Source of the DNA: Lyngbya sp. CCAP 1446/10
GTDB taxonomy: Bacteria; Cyanobacteriota; Cyanobacteriia; Cyanobacteriales; Microcoleaceae
NCBI RefSeq assembly: GCF_026130175.1
Contig: NZ_JAIGNI010000029.1
Span: 4,200-68,199, forward strand
Direction of reading: 5' to 3'
Length of the DNA: 64,000 bases
The notes under the pieces are model-generated. The model was given only the letters and a program-made list of their open reading frames with translations. It was not told the DNA's origin and made no database searches. Positions 36,384-47,100 of the stretch are shown here, in pieces; positions within the stretch are counted from its first letter, which is position 1, and the number at the start of each line of letters is the position of its first letter. Both the position numbers and the translations under genes were made by a program.

Positions 36384-37937
36384 TCAACCCAGCTTGTTCA
36401 TAACAGCTTGCTTCTGCACTAGGTGGCGCTCGCCAAATTGCGATCGCCAAGGAATTTCAATGATAAACTCAGTACCTCTCCCAACCTCGGAAGTGCAGCG
36501 CAAATAACCTTCATGGGCTTGAATAATCTGATAAGAAATCGCCAAACCCAGCCCGGTACCAGCACCGATAGGTTTCGTTGTATAAAATGGATCGTAAATT
36601 TTAGCGATCGCATCATAATCTATGCCAGTGCCATTATCAGCAATGTGAATCTGCACCCACTTGCCATCAACTAAAAGCGTGCGGATGCGAATTTTTAGCA
36701 GTGGGCAATGGGCATTTTGTAAGTTGTCAGATAAATTATTTTCCCAATAGCCGTTGGTCAAATCTCCCTGCTGTGCCATCTGTTCTAAAGCATCAATAGC
36801 ATTAGAACAAATATTCATAAATACTTGGTTAAGCTGCCCAGCGTAGCATTCCAATAGTGGCAAATCTCCATACTCTTTAATCACTTGAATCGGCGGACGG
36901 TTTGGTTGTTCTTTCAAGCGGTGCTGCAAAATCATTAAAGTGCTATCGAGTCCTTCATGAATATTTACCTTTTTCATGTCGGCTTCGTCTAACCGGGAGA
37001 AAGTTCGTAAAGATTTAACAATTTCCCTAATTCGCTCTGCTCCAATTCTGATTGAACCAAAAAGTTTTTGCAAGTCTTTTAAAATAAAATCGAGTTCGAT
37101 AGTGTGAATTTTGTCTGCAATTTCCGGCGCAGGAGTGGGGTAATAAACTTGATAAGCCTTAATCAATTCCAAAATATCTTTAATGTATTCCTCCGCCGGA
37201 ATCAGATTGCCATAAATGAAGTTAACAGGGTTATTGATTTCGTGAGCAACGCCAGCTACCATTTGTCCCAAAGAGGACATTTTTTCAGTTTGCACAAGTT
37301 GAGTTTGGGCGCCTTTGAGTTGTTGCAGAGTCTTTTCTAGCTGCTGAGTTTGTTCGAGCAGTTTAGCTTCCGAGTGCCGCAATGAATTTTCAGCCAAGGA
37401 GCGATCGCGATTTTCTTGTAGCAAAAGTTCATTGGTTGATTCTAAAGCCAGCGTCCTCTCCAGAACCCGTTTTTCCAATTCCAGCATTAATTCTGAGAGT
37501 GCTTCCTGAGCTTGTTTGCGATCGCCAACCTCATTTTGTAAAGCCAAATTGGCCGCCGCCAATTGATCGGGACTGGGGATAGCCAAGATTTTTGGGATTA
37601 GTTCCACCAGCACTGCTGCTGTACATAGCGAAATCAGCGCCGTAATCCCTTTAAGAAAACCAGAGAACCAATAATTAGGATGCCACAGCGTCCATATTTC
37701 CATAATATGGGTAATGCCGCAGCAGACAATAAAAGAGCCAAACAACATGAAAATCCAGTCAAAAGGCACGTCTTTCCGCTTCTTGACAATATAAATCAGC
37801 GTGATGGGTATCAAAAAATAAGCGGTGGCAATCAAGGCATCGGACAAAATGTGCAGCCCCACTAATCCAGGCTTCCACAAGTAGCAATGACCGTGAGGAA
37901 TAAAATAATTTGGGAACATTTTATGAACCATTTGCAT
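36384..37937 (-). CDS. Histidine kinase with ethylene-binding domain
   Basis: 517 residues, first gene of the operon. The N-terminal ethylene-binding domain has three membrane helices with all ligand residues of ETR1: Asp33, Tyr40, Ile43-Pro44, Cys73 and His77 (VCCGITHIMEIWT). Like the downstream kinase it starts with a conserved PHGHCYLW segment. A coiled coil (about 125-215) leads directly to the transmitter with His232 in VAHEINNPVNF, N-box NICSNAIDAL, ADNGTGID and GTGLGLA. There is no PAS, GAF or receiver, so this is an ethylene-only input that could share the downstream receiver and cyclase. 109 bp separate it from the next gene. Confidence 0.93.
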   Translation of the reverse strand: MQMVHKMFPNYFIPHGHCYLWKPGLVGLHILSDALIATAYFLIPITLIYIVKKRKDVPFDWIFMLFGSFIVCCGITHIMEIWTLWHPNYWFSGFLKGITALISLCTAAVLVELIPKILAIPSPDQLAAANLALQNEVGDRKQAQEALSELMLELEKRVLERTLALESTNELLLQENRDRSLAENSLRHSEAKLLEQTQQLEKTLQQLKGAQTQLVQTEKMSSLGQMVAGVAHEINNPVNFIYGNLIPAEEYIKDILELIKAYQVYYPTPAPEIADKIHTIELDFILKDLQKLFGSIRIGAERIREIVKSLRTFSRLDEADMKKVNIHEGLDSTLMILQHRLKEQPNRPPIQVIKEYGDLPLLECYAGQLNQVFMNICSNAIDALEQMAQQGDLTNGYWENNLSDNLQNAHCPLLKIRIRTLLVDGKWVQIHIADNGTGIDYDAIAKIYDPFYTTKPIGAGTGLGLAISYQIIQAHEGYLRCTSEVGRGTEFIIEIPWRSQFGERHLVQKQAVMNKLG

Positions 37938-38526
37938 CTAATCAACTCGGTTATTTGCTAATATTGGTAGTCCTATTTAGGTAAGGATGGATATAGCTCT
38001 TTTCCTGTATGTAAGGCTTTCAGAGCTTGGAGCCAACCTTACAGACCTGAAGTATCCTGGCTTTTTTAATGTATTTGCAGCTACAAAGCCAAGACATTAA
38101 CGAAATAATCAGCACTTTGAACCCTGTCCTGAGCAGATACTTGGATCTTTCTACATGGTAGTAAATCAATGAACTCCAGACTGCCAAGGAATTTCAACCA
38201 TCCTTACCTTTAGGGCACTACCCTAATATTTTGTATAGGGATTACAGGAGGAGTGTCAAACCTGCTGGCACAAAAAGAAGAATTAGGCTTTTAAACTTAA
38301 CACTTGTGATGAGTAGATACAGCGATCTGAAACTACCTTTAATTAAATTAACATCAATCCACTAAGCTTTAGCAAGGTCAACTGTCACATTTTTAATTGT
38401 TGCTTTACGACCAAATGTGACACCTGCATGACATTTTGGCGAATTCGCTTTGAAAAACTGAGCACTGCTACCTGAAAGGGAACTCAGCCAACGCCTCTTG
38501 AAATTGGGTTATGGCGCTCAGCATAG
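37938..38526. other. Intergenic region upstream of the ethylene-kinase operon
   Basis: About 590 bp without a gene before the palindromic element. It must contain the operon promoter on the minus strand. A 10 bp inverted repeat TGTCACATTT / AAATGTGACA lies at 38383-38422 with a 20 bp spacer, a possible operator. GTAAGGATGG and ACCATCCTTAC are found at 37981 and 38199. Confidence 0.5.
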
Positions 38527-38674
38527 GTGTCAACTTAAGTCTAGATCCCCCCTAGCCCCCCTTAAGAAGGGGGGAACCGGAAGTTATCAAAGTCCCCCTT
38601 CTTAAGGGGGATTTAGGGAGATCTCGCCAGAGGATAAAAGCGAGATGTCTCAGGTTTCATACTTAAGTTGACAC
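38527..38674. mobile_element. MITE-like palindromic element, copy 1
   Basis: Perfect 14 bp terminal inverted repeats GTGTCAACTTAAGT / ACTTAAGTTGACAC enclose a core with GATCCCCCCTAGCCCCCCTT, AAGGGGGGAA and TCAAAGTCCCCC..GGGGGATTTAGGG. The direct repeat GGCGCTCAG flanks it (38513-38521 and 38682-38690). The core is shared with 44023-44128 and 55584-55721. No coding capacity. Confidence 0.8.
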
Positions 38675-38864
38675 GCCTTTGGGCGCTCAGTGACCAGTAA
38701 ATCCTTTATTGATATTGGTGCGCCGCGGTGAGATTTAACGGATTTGACCTGTTATTCCCTGAGAAATGTAGGTACAGGCTGGCGTCGCAATCCAATAGGC
38801 GATCGGCTTTACAGTCAATCATAAGTGATAATATCAACGATATACTTACTTATAATTGCAAATT

Positions 38865-40187
38865 ATGACGATAGATGAGGTAATACAGCTAACTCGTGCC
38901 CGATCGCAAAAAGACTTACATCCCGTACAAGAAATCATACTCCGCCAAGTTTGGGAAGGAAAGACTTATACAAGCATCGCATCTGCCTCTCATTACGGAG
39001 AGCATTACCTGAGAAACATCGCCTCCGGTTTGTGGCAATTTCTCTCTGAAATCTTGCAGACACCTATTAGTAAATCAAATTTTCGCTCCTCTCTAGAATC
39101 GCGTTCCTTGACTGCGAAGGAACAAAAATTAATTGAAGAATTCACCCGCAGCCAATGCCTAGTAACACCTTTAGAATATCCCGGCTCTCCCGTACCCCTC
39201 GGTTCGCCATTTTATATTCCTCACCCGCTAATTCAAAAACTCGCGTATCAAGAAATTGCCAAACCTGGAAGTGTTCTGCGGATTAAAGCTCCCAGGAAGA
39301 TGGGTAAAAGTTCCCTCCTGCTACGGATTTTAGATCGCGCTAATTCTCTTGGCTGCCGAACTGTAAGTTTGGATTTTCAGCAAGCCGAGGAAGCTGTTTT
39401 AGACAACCTAGATAAATTTTTACGGTGGTTTTGTGCGAACATCAGCCGTCACCTAGAATTGCCACCTCTATTAGATGATTATTGGGATGAAGATATGGGT
39501 AGCAAAGTAAGCTGTACCATTTATTTGCAACAATATATATTAACTGAAATTAATAGCCCTCTGGTTTTAGCTTTAAATGAAGTCAATAGAATTTTTGAGT
39601 ATCCCAAAATTGCTAGAGAATTTTTGCCACTGCTGCGAAGCTGGCATGAAGAAGCAAAGCGGACTGAAACTTTGGGAAAACTGCGGTTAATCGTCCTTCA
39701 TTCCACAGAAATTTATATTCCTTTAAAGCTCACTGAATCGCCTTTTAATGTCGGTTTGCCGCTGCAATTGCCCTATTTTACAGAAGAGCAGATACTTGCT
39801 TTAGCGCAGCGTTACGGACTGGATTGGACAGATAGCCCCGATGCCAAGCGACTGATGGCAATGGTGGGGGGACATCCTTATCTGGTACGGCTCGCTTTTT
39901 ACCACCTCTGTCAAAAGGCTATAACGCTAGATCAGCTTCTACAAGAAGCTCCCACAATAGGAGGAATTTATAAAGATTACTTGCGGAGTTTTTGGGTGAC
40001 ATTGCAAGAAGATCCCGAACTCGCAATTGCACTTAAACAAGTCGTAAAATCTGAGCGTGGCGTGGAATTAGATCCGATAGTAGCTTCTAAATTAGTTAGT
40101 ATGGGTCTGATTAATATCGATAACAACCGCTGTATGCTGAGCTGCGAGTTGTATCGCCTGTATTTTGGTTCCCACAATTTTATTTAA
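38865..40187 (+). CDS. AAA-like (AAA_35) protein with vMAP-type N-terminal domain and altered Walker B
   Basis: 440 residues from ATG 38865. Residues 1-70 (MTIDEVIQLTRARSQKDLHP, EGKTYTSIASASHYGEHYLR) are the HTH-like N-terminal domain found in vWA-MoxR-associated and related cyanobacterial conflict-type proteins. The AAA_35 NTPase spans about 105-390: Walker A APRKMGKSS with Lys148, and a Walker B position reading LNEVN (Asn238, Glu239, Asn241), where relatives usually have LDEVD. A winged-helix end (MGLINIDNNRCMLSCELYRL) follows. It lies 115 bp upstream of the WD40 STAND gene on the same strand, so the two may act together. Confidence 0.85.
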   Translation: MTIDEVIQLTRARSQKDLHPVQEIILRQVWEGKTYTSIASASHYGEHYLRNIASGLWQFLSEILQTPISKSNFRSSLESRSLTAKEQKLIEEFTRSQCLVTPLEYPGSPVPLGSPFYIPHPLIQKLAYQEIAKPGSVLRIKAPRKMGKSSLLLRILDRANSLGCRTVSLDFQQAEEAVLDNLDKFLRWFCANISRHLELPPLLDDYWDEDMGSKVSCTIYLQQYILTEINSPLVLALNEVNRIFEYPKIAREFLPLLRSWHEEAKRTETLGKLRLIVLHSTEIYIPLKLTESPFNVGLPLQLPYFTEEQILALAQRYGLDWTDSPDAKRLMAMVGGHPYLVRLAFYHLCQKAITLDQLLQEAPTIGGIYKDYLRSFWVTLQEDPELAIALKQVVKSERGVELDPIVASKLVSMGLINIDNNRCMLSCELYRLYFGSHNFI

Positions 40188-40302
40188 ATCGAGGTTTTAG
40201 AGTTTATTTGTGTAAGTTATATTAGAATCAAGCGATCGCACCACATCCTCACCTCTCAATAGATTCATTACATACTCACCTTTAAACCAACCTATAAACG
40301 GC

Positions 40303-43300
40303 ATGACCAAAATTACATACCAAATTGGCGGCAGTCTCGCCAATGATGCACCTACTTATGTAGTGCGACAAGCAGATTCCGAACTCTATCAAGCCTTAAA
40401 AAACGGCGAGTTTTGTTACGTCCTCAACTCGCGACAAATGGGAAAATCTTCCCTATTAGTCCGCACCCAACACCGATTACAAGCAGAAGGCTGCCAATGC
40501 AGCACCATTGACATGACCCGCATTGGCAGCGAAAATATTACCCCTTTACAATGGTATAAAGGCATAGTTGGGGAACTTTGGCGCAGCTTCAATCTCTTAG
40601 GAAAGATGAACTTAAAAACCTGGTGGCGCGACGAAGAAGATATCTCCCTGCTTCAGAGATTGAGTAATTTTATTGAAGATATCCTACTCGTCAAATTTCC
40701 TCAAGATAGAATTTTTATATTTATTGATGAAATTGACAGTATTCTCGGTCTAGATTTCTCCGTTGATGATTTTTTTGCCTTAATCCGGTTTTGCTACAAT
40801 CAACGAGCGATTAATCCAGAATATAATCGCATTTGTTTTGCAATCTTTGGCGTAGCGACACCGAGCGATTTAATTGCTGATAAAAAACGCACACCTTTTA
40901 ATATTGGTCGTGCTATAGATTTACGGGGTTTTGAACTGCACGAAGCCCAGCCATTAGTAGAGGGATTGGTAAGTAGAGTGAGTAATCCTCAAACAGTTAT
41001 CAAACAGATATTGTTTTGGACTTCAGGACAGCCATTTTTAACGCAAAAGCTGTGTAATTTAGCTTATAGAGCCAGCCGGGAAGCGGCGCGAGGCTTAGTA
41101 AATATTCCACCAGGAACGGAGGCATTTTGGGTGGATAATTTAGTGCAAAAAAATATTGTTACTAAGTGGGAATCCCAAGATGAACCAGAGCATTTAAAAA
41201 CAATACGCGATCGCATCCTTCGTAACGAACAGCGTGCTGGTAGATTACTCGGTATCTACCAACAAATTTTGGAATCAGAATCATTTTCAATGGTACTAGG
41301 AGGTATTTTAACCGATGATTCTCCAGAACAAATCGAACTATTATTATCAGGATTAGTAGTTAAAGAGAATGGTTATTTGCAGGTAAAAAACAGGATTTAT
41401 GCTGAAGTTTTTAACCTTGAATGGGTAGAGAAACAATTATGGCAACTGCGCCCTTACTCGCAAACCTTCGATGCTTGGATTGCTTCACAACAAACAGATT
41501 ATTCGCGGCTATTGCGCGGGCAAGCTTTAAAAGATGCCCAAATCTGGGCGCAAGAAAAAAGCTTGAGCAACCTAGACTATCAATTTTTAGCTGCTAGTGC
41601 CGAACTAGACAGGCGAGAAGTTCAACAAGCTTTAGAAGCAGAACGCACTAAAGAAGTTGAAGCACGACTAATAGAGGAACATAAGCGATTAATTCAAGAG
41701 AAAACAGCAGCCAAACGACAGAGAAGATTACTATTTGCAGTTAGTATTGCACTGCTGCTTGCCTGTGGTTTAGGAGTAACAAGTTATTTTCAATACCGAC
41801 GTGCAGCTATTAGCGAACGCGAAGCAAGAATTAGCGAAATTCAAGCGCTGGTTTCTTCTTCTGAGGGACTGTTTGCCTCTAATCGCCGATTGGATGCACT
41901 AATAGAAGCGATTAAAGCTAAACGCAGACTGCAAAAGTTAGGCAATACAGACACAAATATTGAACATCAAGTTATCAATGTATTGCGGCAAGCAGTTTAT
42001 GAAGGCGATGAATACAACCGTTTATCGGGACATAAAGCGGCGGTGATGACTGTCGATATTAGTCCTGACAGTAAGCTAATTGCCTCTGGAAGTGTAGATA
42101 AAACTATCAAACTGTGGGGGAGGGATGGTACAGAAGTGGCAACCCTCAAAGGTCATCAGGCGATCGTGAGATCGGTTAAATTTAGCCCTGATGGTCAGTT
42201 AATTGCTTCTGGAAGTGATGATGGTACTGTGAAATTATGGCAAAAAGACGGCACGTTGTTAAAAACTTTTCAAGGTCACAGTGCTGGCATTTGGCTAGTA
42301 GCATTTAGCCCCGATGGTCAAACTATTGCCTCTGCTAGTGTGGACACAACTGTAAAACTTTGGCAAAAAGACGGAAGTTTGCTGAAAACTCTCCAAGGTC
42401 ATACTGCTGGGGTATCCTCAGTAGCATTTAGTCCCGATGGTGAAACGATTGCCTCTGCCAGTGGAGACAAAACGGTAAAACTTTGGCACAAAAACGGCAC
42501 TTTGCTAAGAACTCTTCAGGGTCATACTGCTGTGGTATCCTCAGTAGCGTTTAGTCCCGATGGTCAAACTATTGCCTCTGCCAGTGGAGACAAAACGATA
42601 AAACTTTGGAATAAAAACGGCACTTTGCTAAGAACTTTTCAGGGTCATACTGCTGTAATATCAGCCGTTGTGTTTAGTCCAGACGGTCAAATTATCGCCT
42701 CAGCAAGTCGAGATAAAACGGTAAAAGTTTGGAATATTGACGGCACAGAATTGATGACATTTAGAGGTCATAGTGCTGGGATTTGGGGGATAGCTTGGAG
42801 TCCTGACGGCAGCTTTATTGCTTCGGCGGGTGCAGAAAATAGCGTCATATTATGGCGAAGTCAAAATCCATTGCGTAAGATGATTACTGCACATAAAGCT
42901 GGGATTTGGGCTTTAGATATTAGTGCTGATAGTTCTACAATTGCCACAGGTAGCGAGGATGGCACGACTAAAATTTGGAGTCGGCAAGGTAAATTGGTAG
43001 CAACTTTGAGCGAACAAGATGCTGCGATTTATGCAGTTGCTCTGAGTCACGACAATCAGTTAATTGCTTTTGCGAAAAACGATAATATTGTGAATATCTG
43101 GGATCGTAAAGGCGTTTTGCGGGAAAGTTTTGTAGGTCATAGCGCTAGACTGACTGGATTAGCTTTCAGTCCTGACGATCGCACGATCGCATCCGCAAGT
43201 CAAGATAATACGATTAAGCTTTGGCGGCATAACAGCATTTGTAGGGGGGAAACATCCGCCGCCAAATCTCTAGGCAACACCAATAGATGCGCCCCTATCA

Positions 43301-43887
43301 CCCTCATAGGACATCATACTCCTATTTGGCAGGTAGTATTTAGCCCCGACGGTCAATTAATTGCCTCCGCAGGGGGAGATGGTACTGTAAAGTTATGGAA
43401 GCTTGATGGTACGTTAGCGAGAACTTTCCGAGGTCATCAAGCTGCGGTATGGAGAGTGGCATTTAGCCCTGACGGTAAGATGGTCGCTTCTGGCAGTGGG
43501 GATAATACGATTAAGCTTTGGACTATTGATGGCAAGTTGTTAAGAACTATTGAAGGTCATCAAGCTGCGGTATGGGGAGTGGCGTTTAGTCCTGATGGTC
43601 AAATGATTGCTTCTGGCAGTGTGGATAATACAGTAAAGCTTTGGAAACTTGACGGTACGGAATTAACAACTCTCAGAGGTCACAGTGCGGCGATTAGGGG
43701 AGTGGCTTATAGTTCTGATGGGACGTTTGTGGCTTCCGTTAGTGAGGATAACACGCTGATTCTGTGGAATGTGCAGCGAATTCTGAGTCTGGATTTATGG
43801 AGTTATGGGTGCGATCGCGTGGGGGATTATTTGCGGGTGAATGCGGAGGTGGAAAAGGGCGATCGCTTATTGTGCTCGCGCAACTGA
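40303..43887 (+). CDS. STAND-type AAA-like NTPase with a membrane helix and 14 WD40 repeats
   Basis: 1194 residues. AAA_35 NTPase (about 10-390) with Walker A SRQMGKSS (Lys48) and intact Walker B FIDEID (Asp142, Glu143). A linker and coiled coil (about 410-470) lead to one membrane helix (about 473-492, [20 protein letters not shown]), then more helices and 14 WD40 repeats (from about 572), which fits two seven-bladed propellers. Repeats 3-6 are very similar, a sign of recent amplification. A short insertion ([14 protein letters not shown]) sits between blades 10 and 11. Such proteins are thought to sense ligands through the propeller and signal by oligomerising; the partner is unknown. Confidence 0.93.
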   Translation: MTKITYQIGGSLANDAPTYVVRQADSELYQALKNGEFCYVLNSRQMGKSSLLVRTQHRLQAEGCQCSTIDMTRIGSENITPLQWYKGIVGELWRSFNLLGKMNLKTWWRDEEDISLLQRLSNFIEDILLVKFPQDRIFIFIDEIDSILGLDFSVDDFFALIRFCYNQRAINPEYNRICFAIFGVATPSDLIADKKRTPFNIGRAIDLRGFELHEAQPLVEGLVSRVSNPQTVIKQILFWTSGQPFLTQKLCNLAYRASREAARGLVNIPPGTEAFWVDNLVQKNIVTKWESQDEPEHLKTIRDRILRNEQRAGRLLGIYQQILESESFSMVLGGILTDDSPEQIELLLSGLVVKENGYLQVKNRIYAEVFNLEWVEKQLWQLRPYSQTFDAWIASQQTDYSRLLRGQALKDAQIWAQEKSLSNLDYQFLAASAELDRREVQQALEAERTKEVEARLIEEHKRLIQEKTAAKRQRRLLFAVSIALLLACGLGVTSYFQYRRAAISEREARISEIQALVSSSEGLFASNRRLDALIEAIKAKRRLQKLGNTDTNIEHQVINVLRQAVYEGDEYNRLSGHKAAVMTVDISPDSKLIASGSVDKTIKLWGRDGTEVATLKGHQAIVRSVKFSPDGQLIASGSDDGTVKLWQKDGTLLKTFQGHSAGIWLVAFSPDGQTIASASVDTTVKLWQKDGSLLKTLQGHTAGVSSVAFSPDGETIASASGDKTVKLWHKNGTLLRTLQGHTAVVSSVAFSPDGQTIASASGDKTIKLWNKNGTLLRTFQGHTAVISAVVFSPDGQIIASASRDKTVKVWNIDGTELMTFRGHSAGIWGIAWSPDGSFIASAGAENSVILWRSQNPLRKMITAHKAGIWALDISADSSTIATGSEDGTTKIWSRQGKLVATLSEQDAAIYAVALSHDNQLIAFAKNDNIVNIWDRKGVLRESFVGHSARLTGLAFSPDDRTIASASQDNTIKLWRHNSICRGETSAAKSLGNTNRCAPITLIGHHTPIWQVVFSPDGQLIASAGGDGTVKLWKLDGTLARTFRGHQAAVWRVAFSPDGKMVASGSGDNTIKLWTIDGKLLRTIEGHQAAVWGVAFSPDGQMIASGSVDNTVKLWKLDGTELTTLRGHSAAIRGVAYSSDGTFVASVSEDNTLILWNVQRILSLDLWSYGCDRVGDYLRVNAEVEKGDRLLCSRN

Positions 43888-43974
43888 GATGCTCCCGTCC
43901 CCGCATAGCACAGGTTAAAGAAGCTGTGCTATGCGGGGACGGGAACACTACAAAAGCAAAACTGAGATGCTCCC
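43882..43974. repeat. 20 bp perfect hairpin framed by 15 bp direct repeats at the WD40 gene stop
   Basis: Arms CCCGTCCCCGCATAGCACAG / CTGTGCTATGCGGGGACGGG (43894-43913, 43924-43943), loop of 10. The direct repeat AACTGAGATGCTCCC occurs at 43882-43896 and 43960-43974; the first copy includes the TGA stop codon of the WD40 gene. No T-tract follows, so it is a repeat more than a classic terminator, though it may end transcripts. Confidence 0.8.
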
Positions 43975-44022
43975 CCTTCGAGTTTCACACCCGAAGCGGT
44001 TAAAACCAATTTTTTATGAGGC

Positions 44023-44128
44023 TGCACATATCTCGATCCCCCCTAGCCCCCCTTAATAAGGGGGGGACAAGAATGCTCTCAAAGTCTCCCTTGCTTTCGG
44101 GGGATTTAGGGGGATCGAGATATGTGCA
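44023..44128. mobile_element. MITE-like palindromic element, copy 2
   Basis: Perfect 20 bp inverted repeats TGCACATATCTCGATCCCCC / GGGGGATCGAGATATGTGCA around the shared core (CTAGCCCCCCTTAATAAGGG, TCAAAGTCTCCC, GGGGGATTTAGG). Pairing resumes outside with ACCAATTT and AAATTGGT. It lies between the convergent WD40 and RTX genes. Confidence 0.8.
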
Positions 44129-44187
44129 ACTTCACGTTAAATTGGTATAAAACCGCCGCATGATACGCCGAAGCATAAAAGGGGTCA

Positions 44188-47100
44188 CTACAGAGTAATG
44201 AAATCGCTAGCGGTGAGAGTACCGGGTGCTACACCGTTAAGCTTAGCTAACAATTGATTAGTTCCAGTCACACTAATCAAAGTTTGATTGTTGCTAGACG
44301 TAATACTGAGTTGATTGAAACTCAAACTGGGATTCAACCCAATTAAATCCTCGCCCTTGTGGAAATCAGTAATGATATCGCTACCCAAACCTTGATTTAG
44401 CAGAAATACATCATTTCCCGAACCTCCAGTCAATGTATCGTCCCCAACATCCCCGGAAAGGAAATCGGAACCGCTGCCACCGCTGAGAATATCATTACCT
44501 TTGCCGCCGTAAAGCGTATCGTTACCAATGTCGCCGCAGAGTACATCATTCTCATTGTTGCCGAACAGCAAATCATTGCCCTCGCCGCCATCGAGACTGT
44601 CGTTTTCTTTGCCTCCGTAAAGCGTATCATTTCCCGACCCGCCAAAAATCAGGTCTGTACCTTCATTGCCAAACACAATATCGTTGCCATTCCCAGCATT
44701 AATTGTGTCATTTCCCAAGTTGCCTAAAATGTAGTCGTCGCCATCTTCACCCAGCAAAATATCGTCATCTTTGCCGCCAAAAATGGTATCGTTGCCAACG
44801 CCACCAGCAACAGTATCTTTGCCGATATCTCCCCTCAAAAAGTCGTCGCCATCTCCGCCAACAACAGTGTCATTGTCTTTGCCGCCGTAGATGGTATCGT
44901 TGCCAGCGTCGCCAGAGATGAAATCGCTGCCTTCATTGCCGAAGATTGAGTCGTTATCTGCACCGCCTTGAATGTTGTCATTGCCGCCCATGCCGTAGAG
45001 AGTATCGTTGCCGGCTTGTCCGTTAATTGAGTCGTTGATGTTACCGCCCATGATGAAATCGGTAGTGTCGCCGCCGTTGATAGTTTGTTGGACGGGGTTG
45101 GGGGTGATGGCAGCAGAGTCGAAATCTGGGGCGGTCAGGTCATCTAGCAGGCAATCATCTTTGTCGGGTGTGGGTGTCGGAGTTGGTACAGGTATCGGAG
45201 TCGGAGTCGGTGCAGGTATCGGAGTCGGAGTCGGTGCAGGTGTTGGAGTTGGAGTTGGAGTTGGAGTTGGAGTTGGAGTTGGAGTTGGAGTCGGAGTTGG
45301 TGTGGGAGTCGGTGTCGGCGTGACTGTAGTTGTGAATTCAAAAGCGCCGATATCGACGATCGCACTTCCGTTACCATCACCATCAGCCGGGCGAGTCACA
45401 CCGCGCTGATCCTTAGCTGGCGCACCCGCACCAGTACCTGTGTCAATGGCAGGACTTCCGACTAGCAGCGGCAGCACGAAAGCGCCGTTAATATTTTGCA
45501 AAGGGCCGAGTTTCGGATCTGCGATCGTAATACTTGCCGTCGCATTATTGTCATTAGGATCGCCCGTCGTCAGTTTAGCAGGAAATTGCAGATTATTTCC
45601 CCCGTCAATTAGTGCCCTTCCAGTTTGGTATTTAACTTTAAAAGGATTGCCAGCCGTATTGCTATCAAAAATCGAATTCTTGACAGTAATTGGCTGATTT
45701 CCAAAAGTCGCAATACCGCCAGAATACTCTCCAGCAGTGTTCTTGGCTAAAGTCGAGTTGACAATGTTAGTGGAAAAGGAATCTCTGTTGCCGACAACTA
45801 TTCCCCCGCCCTGTTTAGCAGCGGTATTGCCGGAAAACGTACTGTTTACAATGCTGACATTTCCATCTTCTCCTATCCACAAACCGCCACCGTTATCATC
45901 CGCTGTGTTGTTGGCAAAAGTGGTATTTGTTACTGTCAAATCAACATTTCCGTGGCGGACTCCGCCGCCGGAACCTCCTTGGCCTGCTGCATTTTTGATA
46001 GCCTTGTTGTTAACAAAAGTGCTATTTTCCAAAACTACTTTGTCTTGGTTGTAACCAAACAAAAAGGATCCACCTCCTTCTCCTGTCCCGATATTGCCGT
46101 CAAAAGTGCTGCCTCGGATGATAATATTGCCAGCAACAGGGCCCGGAGTTGCATTGGGGCCCGAAGCATTAGCGCCATCGACGTAAACCGCCCCGCCAGG
46201 GCCTTTATCTGTGCGGTTGCCAGTGAATTTAGAGTTTTCGATCGTCATGCTGCCCAACAGGTTATTCACAGCCCCGCCGTAGCTGCCTTTGTTGTTGGTA
46301 AATTCGCTATCTCTGATATTCAGAACACCGCCGCTTTTAGTAGCGATCGCCCCGCCGCCGCGTTCGGTATTGCTAGCCAAAGAACCGTCATTGCCACTAA
46401 ACTTGCTGTTAATTACTGTTGTGGTGCTGCGAAAACCCGTGTAAATTCCGCCGCCGAAACCGGCAACATTATTGTTGACTTGGCAATTTTCTAAAGTTAA
46501 AGTGCTGTTACCGCCAGTTTGAATGCCGCCGCCGCTGCTAGTTGTCTCGTTATTGGGATCGGTTCCCGAAACTTTGCCATTGGCAACAATCAGGTTTTTT
46601 AGAGTAACATTTGTTGAACCTTCGGTGAGGATTACCCGCGAAGTGTTGTTGCCACTGATGGTTAAATTACTAGCACTAATTGCATCAATTGTCAAGTTTT
46701 TGTTGATGACAAGTTGACCGGAAGTCAGAGTAATTGTTTGATTGGCAAGAGTGGAGGCAAATTGAATGGTGTCGCCGGCTGCTGCGGAGGCGATCGCACT
46801 TCTCAAGGAACCGGGCCCGCTATCATTACTGTTGGTAACGGTAACAGTCGCTAAAGTCCCTTGGTAATTTGCCATTGCTTCTGGAGTCAACGCTAGCGGT
46901 GCTTCAATATCACCCTTGGTAAACTCCAAATTCCAGTTACCACCGCGGCCAGTGCGATCGCTAGATGCCGCAATATCAGCCCCGGTTAACTCCGAAAGGC
47001 GATCGACAAAATCGCTTCCATCACCCGCAGCCACATCGCAACCATAAAGCATGATATCAGCTTGGTCGCTCAGTGCAGTGCGCCACCCTTGCAACTGGCT

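Noticed and set aside
38383-38422. TGTCACATTT / AAATGTGACA as a cAMP-receptor (SyCRP1) site
   Set aside because: Spacing is 20 bp and half-sites do not fit the TGTGA-N6-TCACA consensus; kept only as an unassigned inverted repeat.
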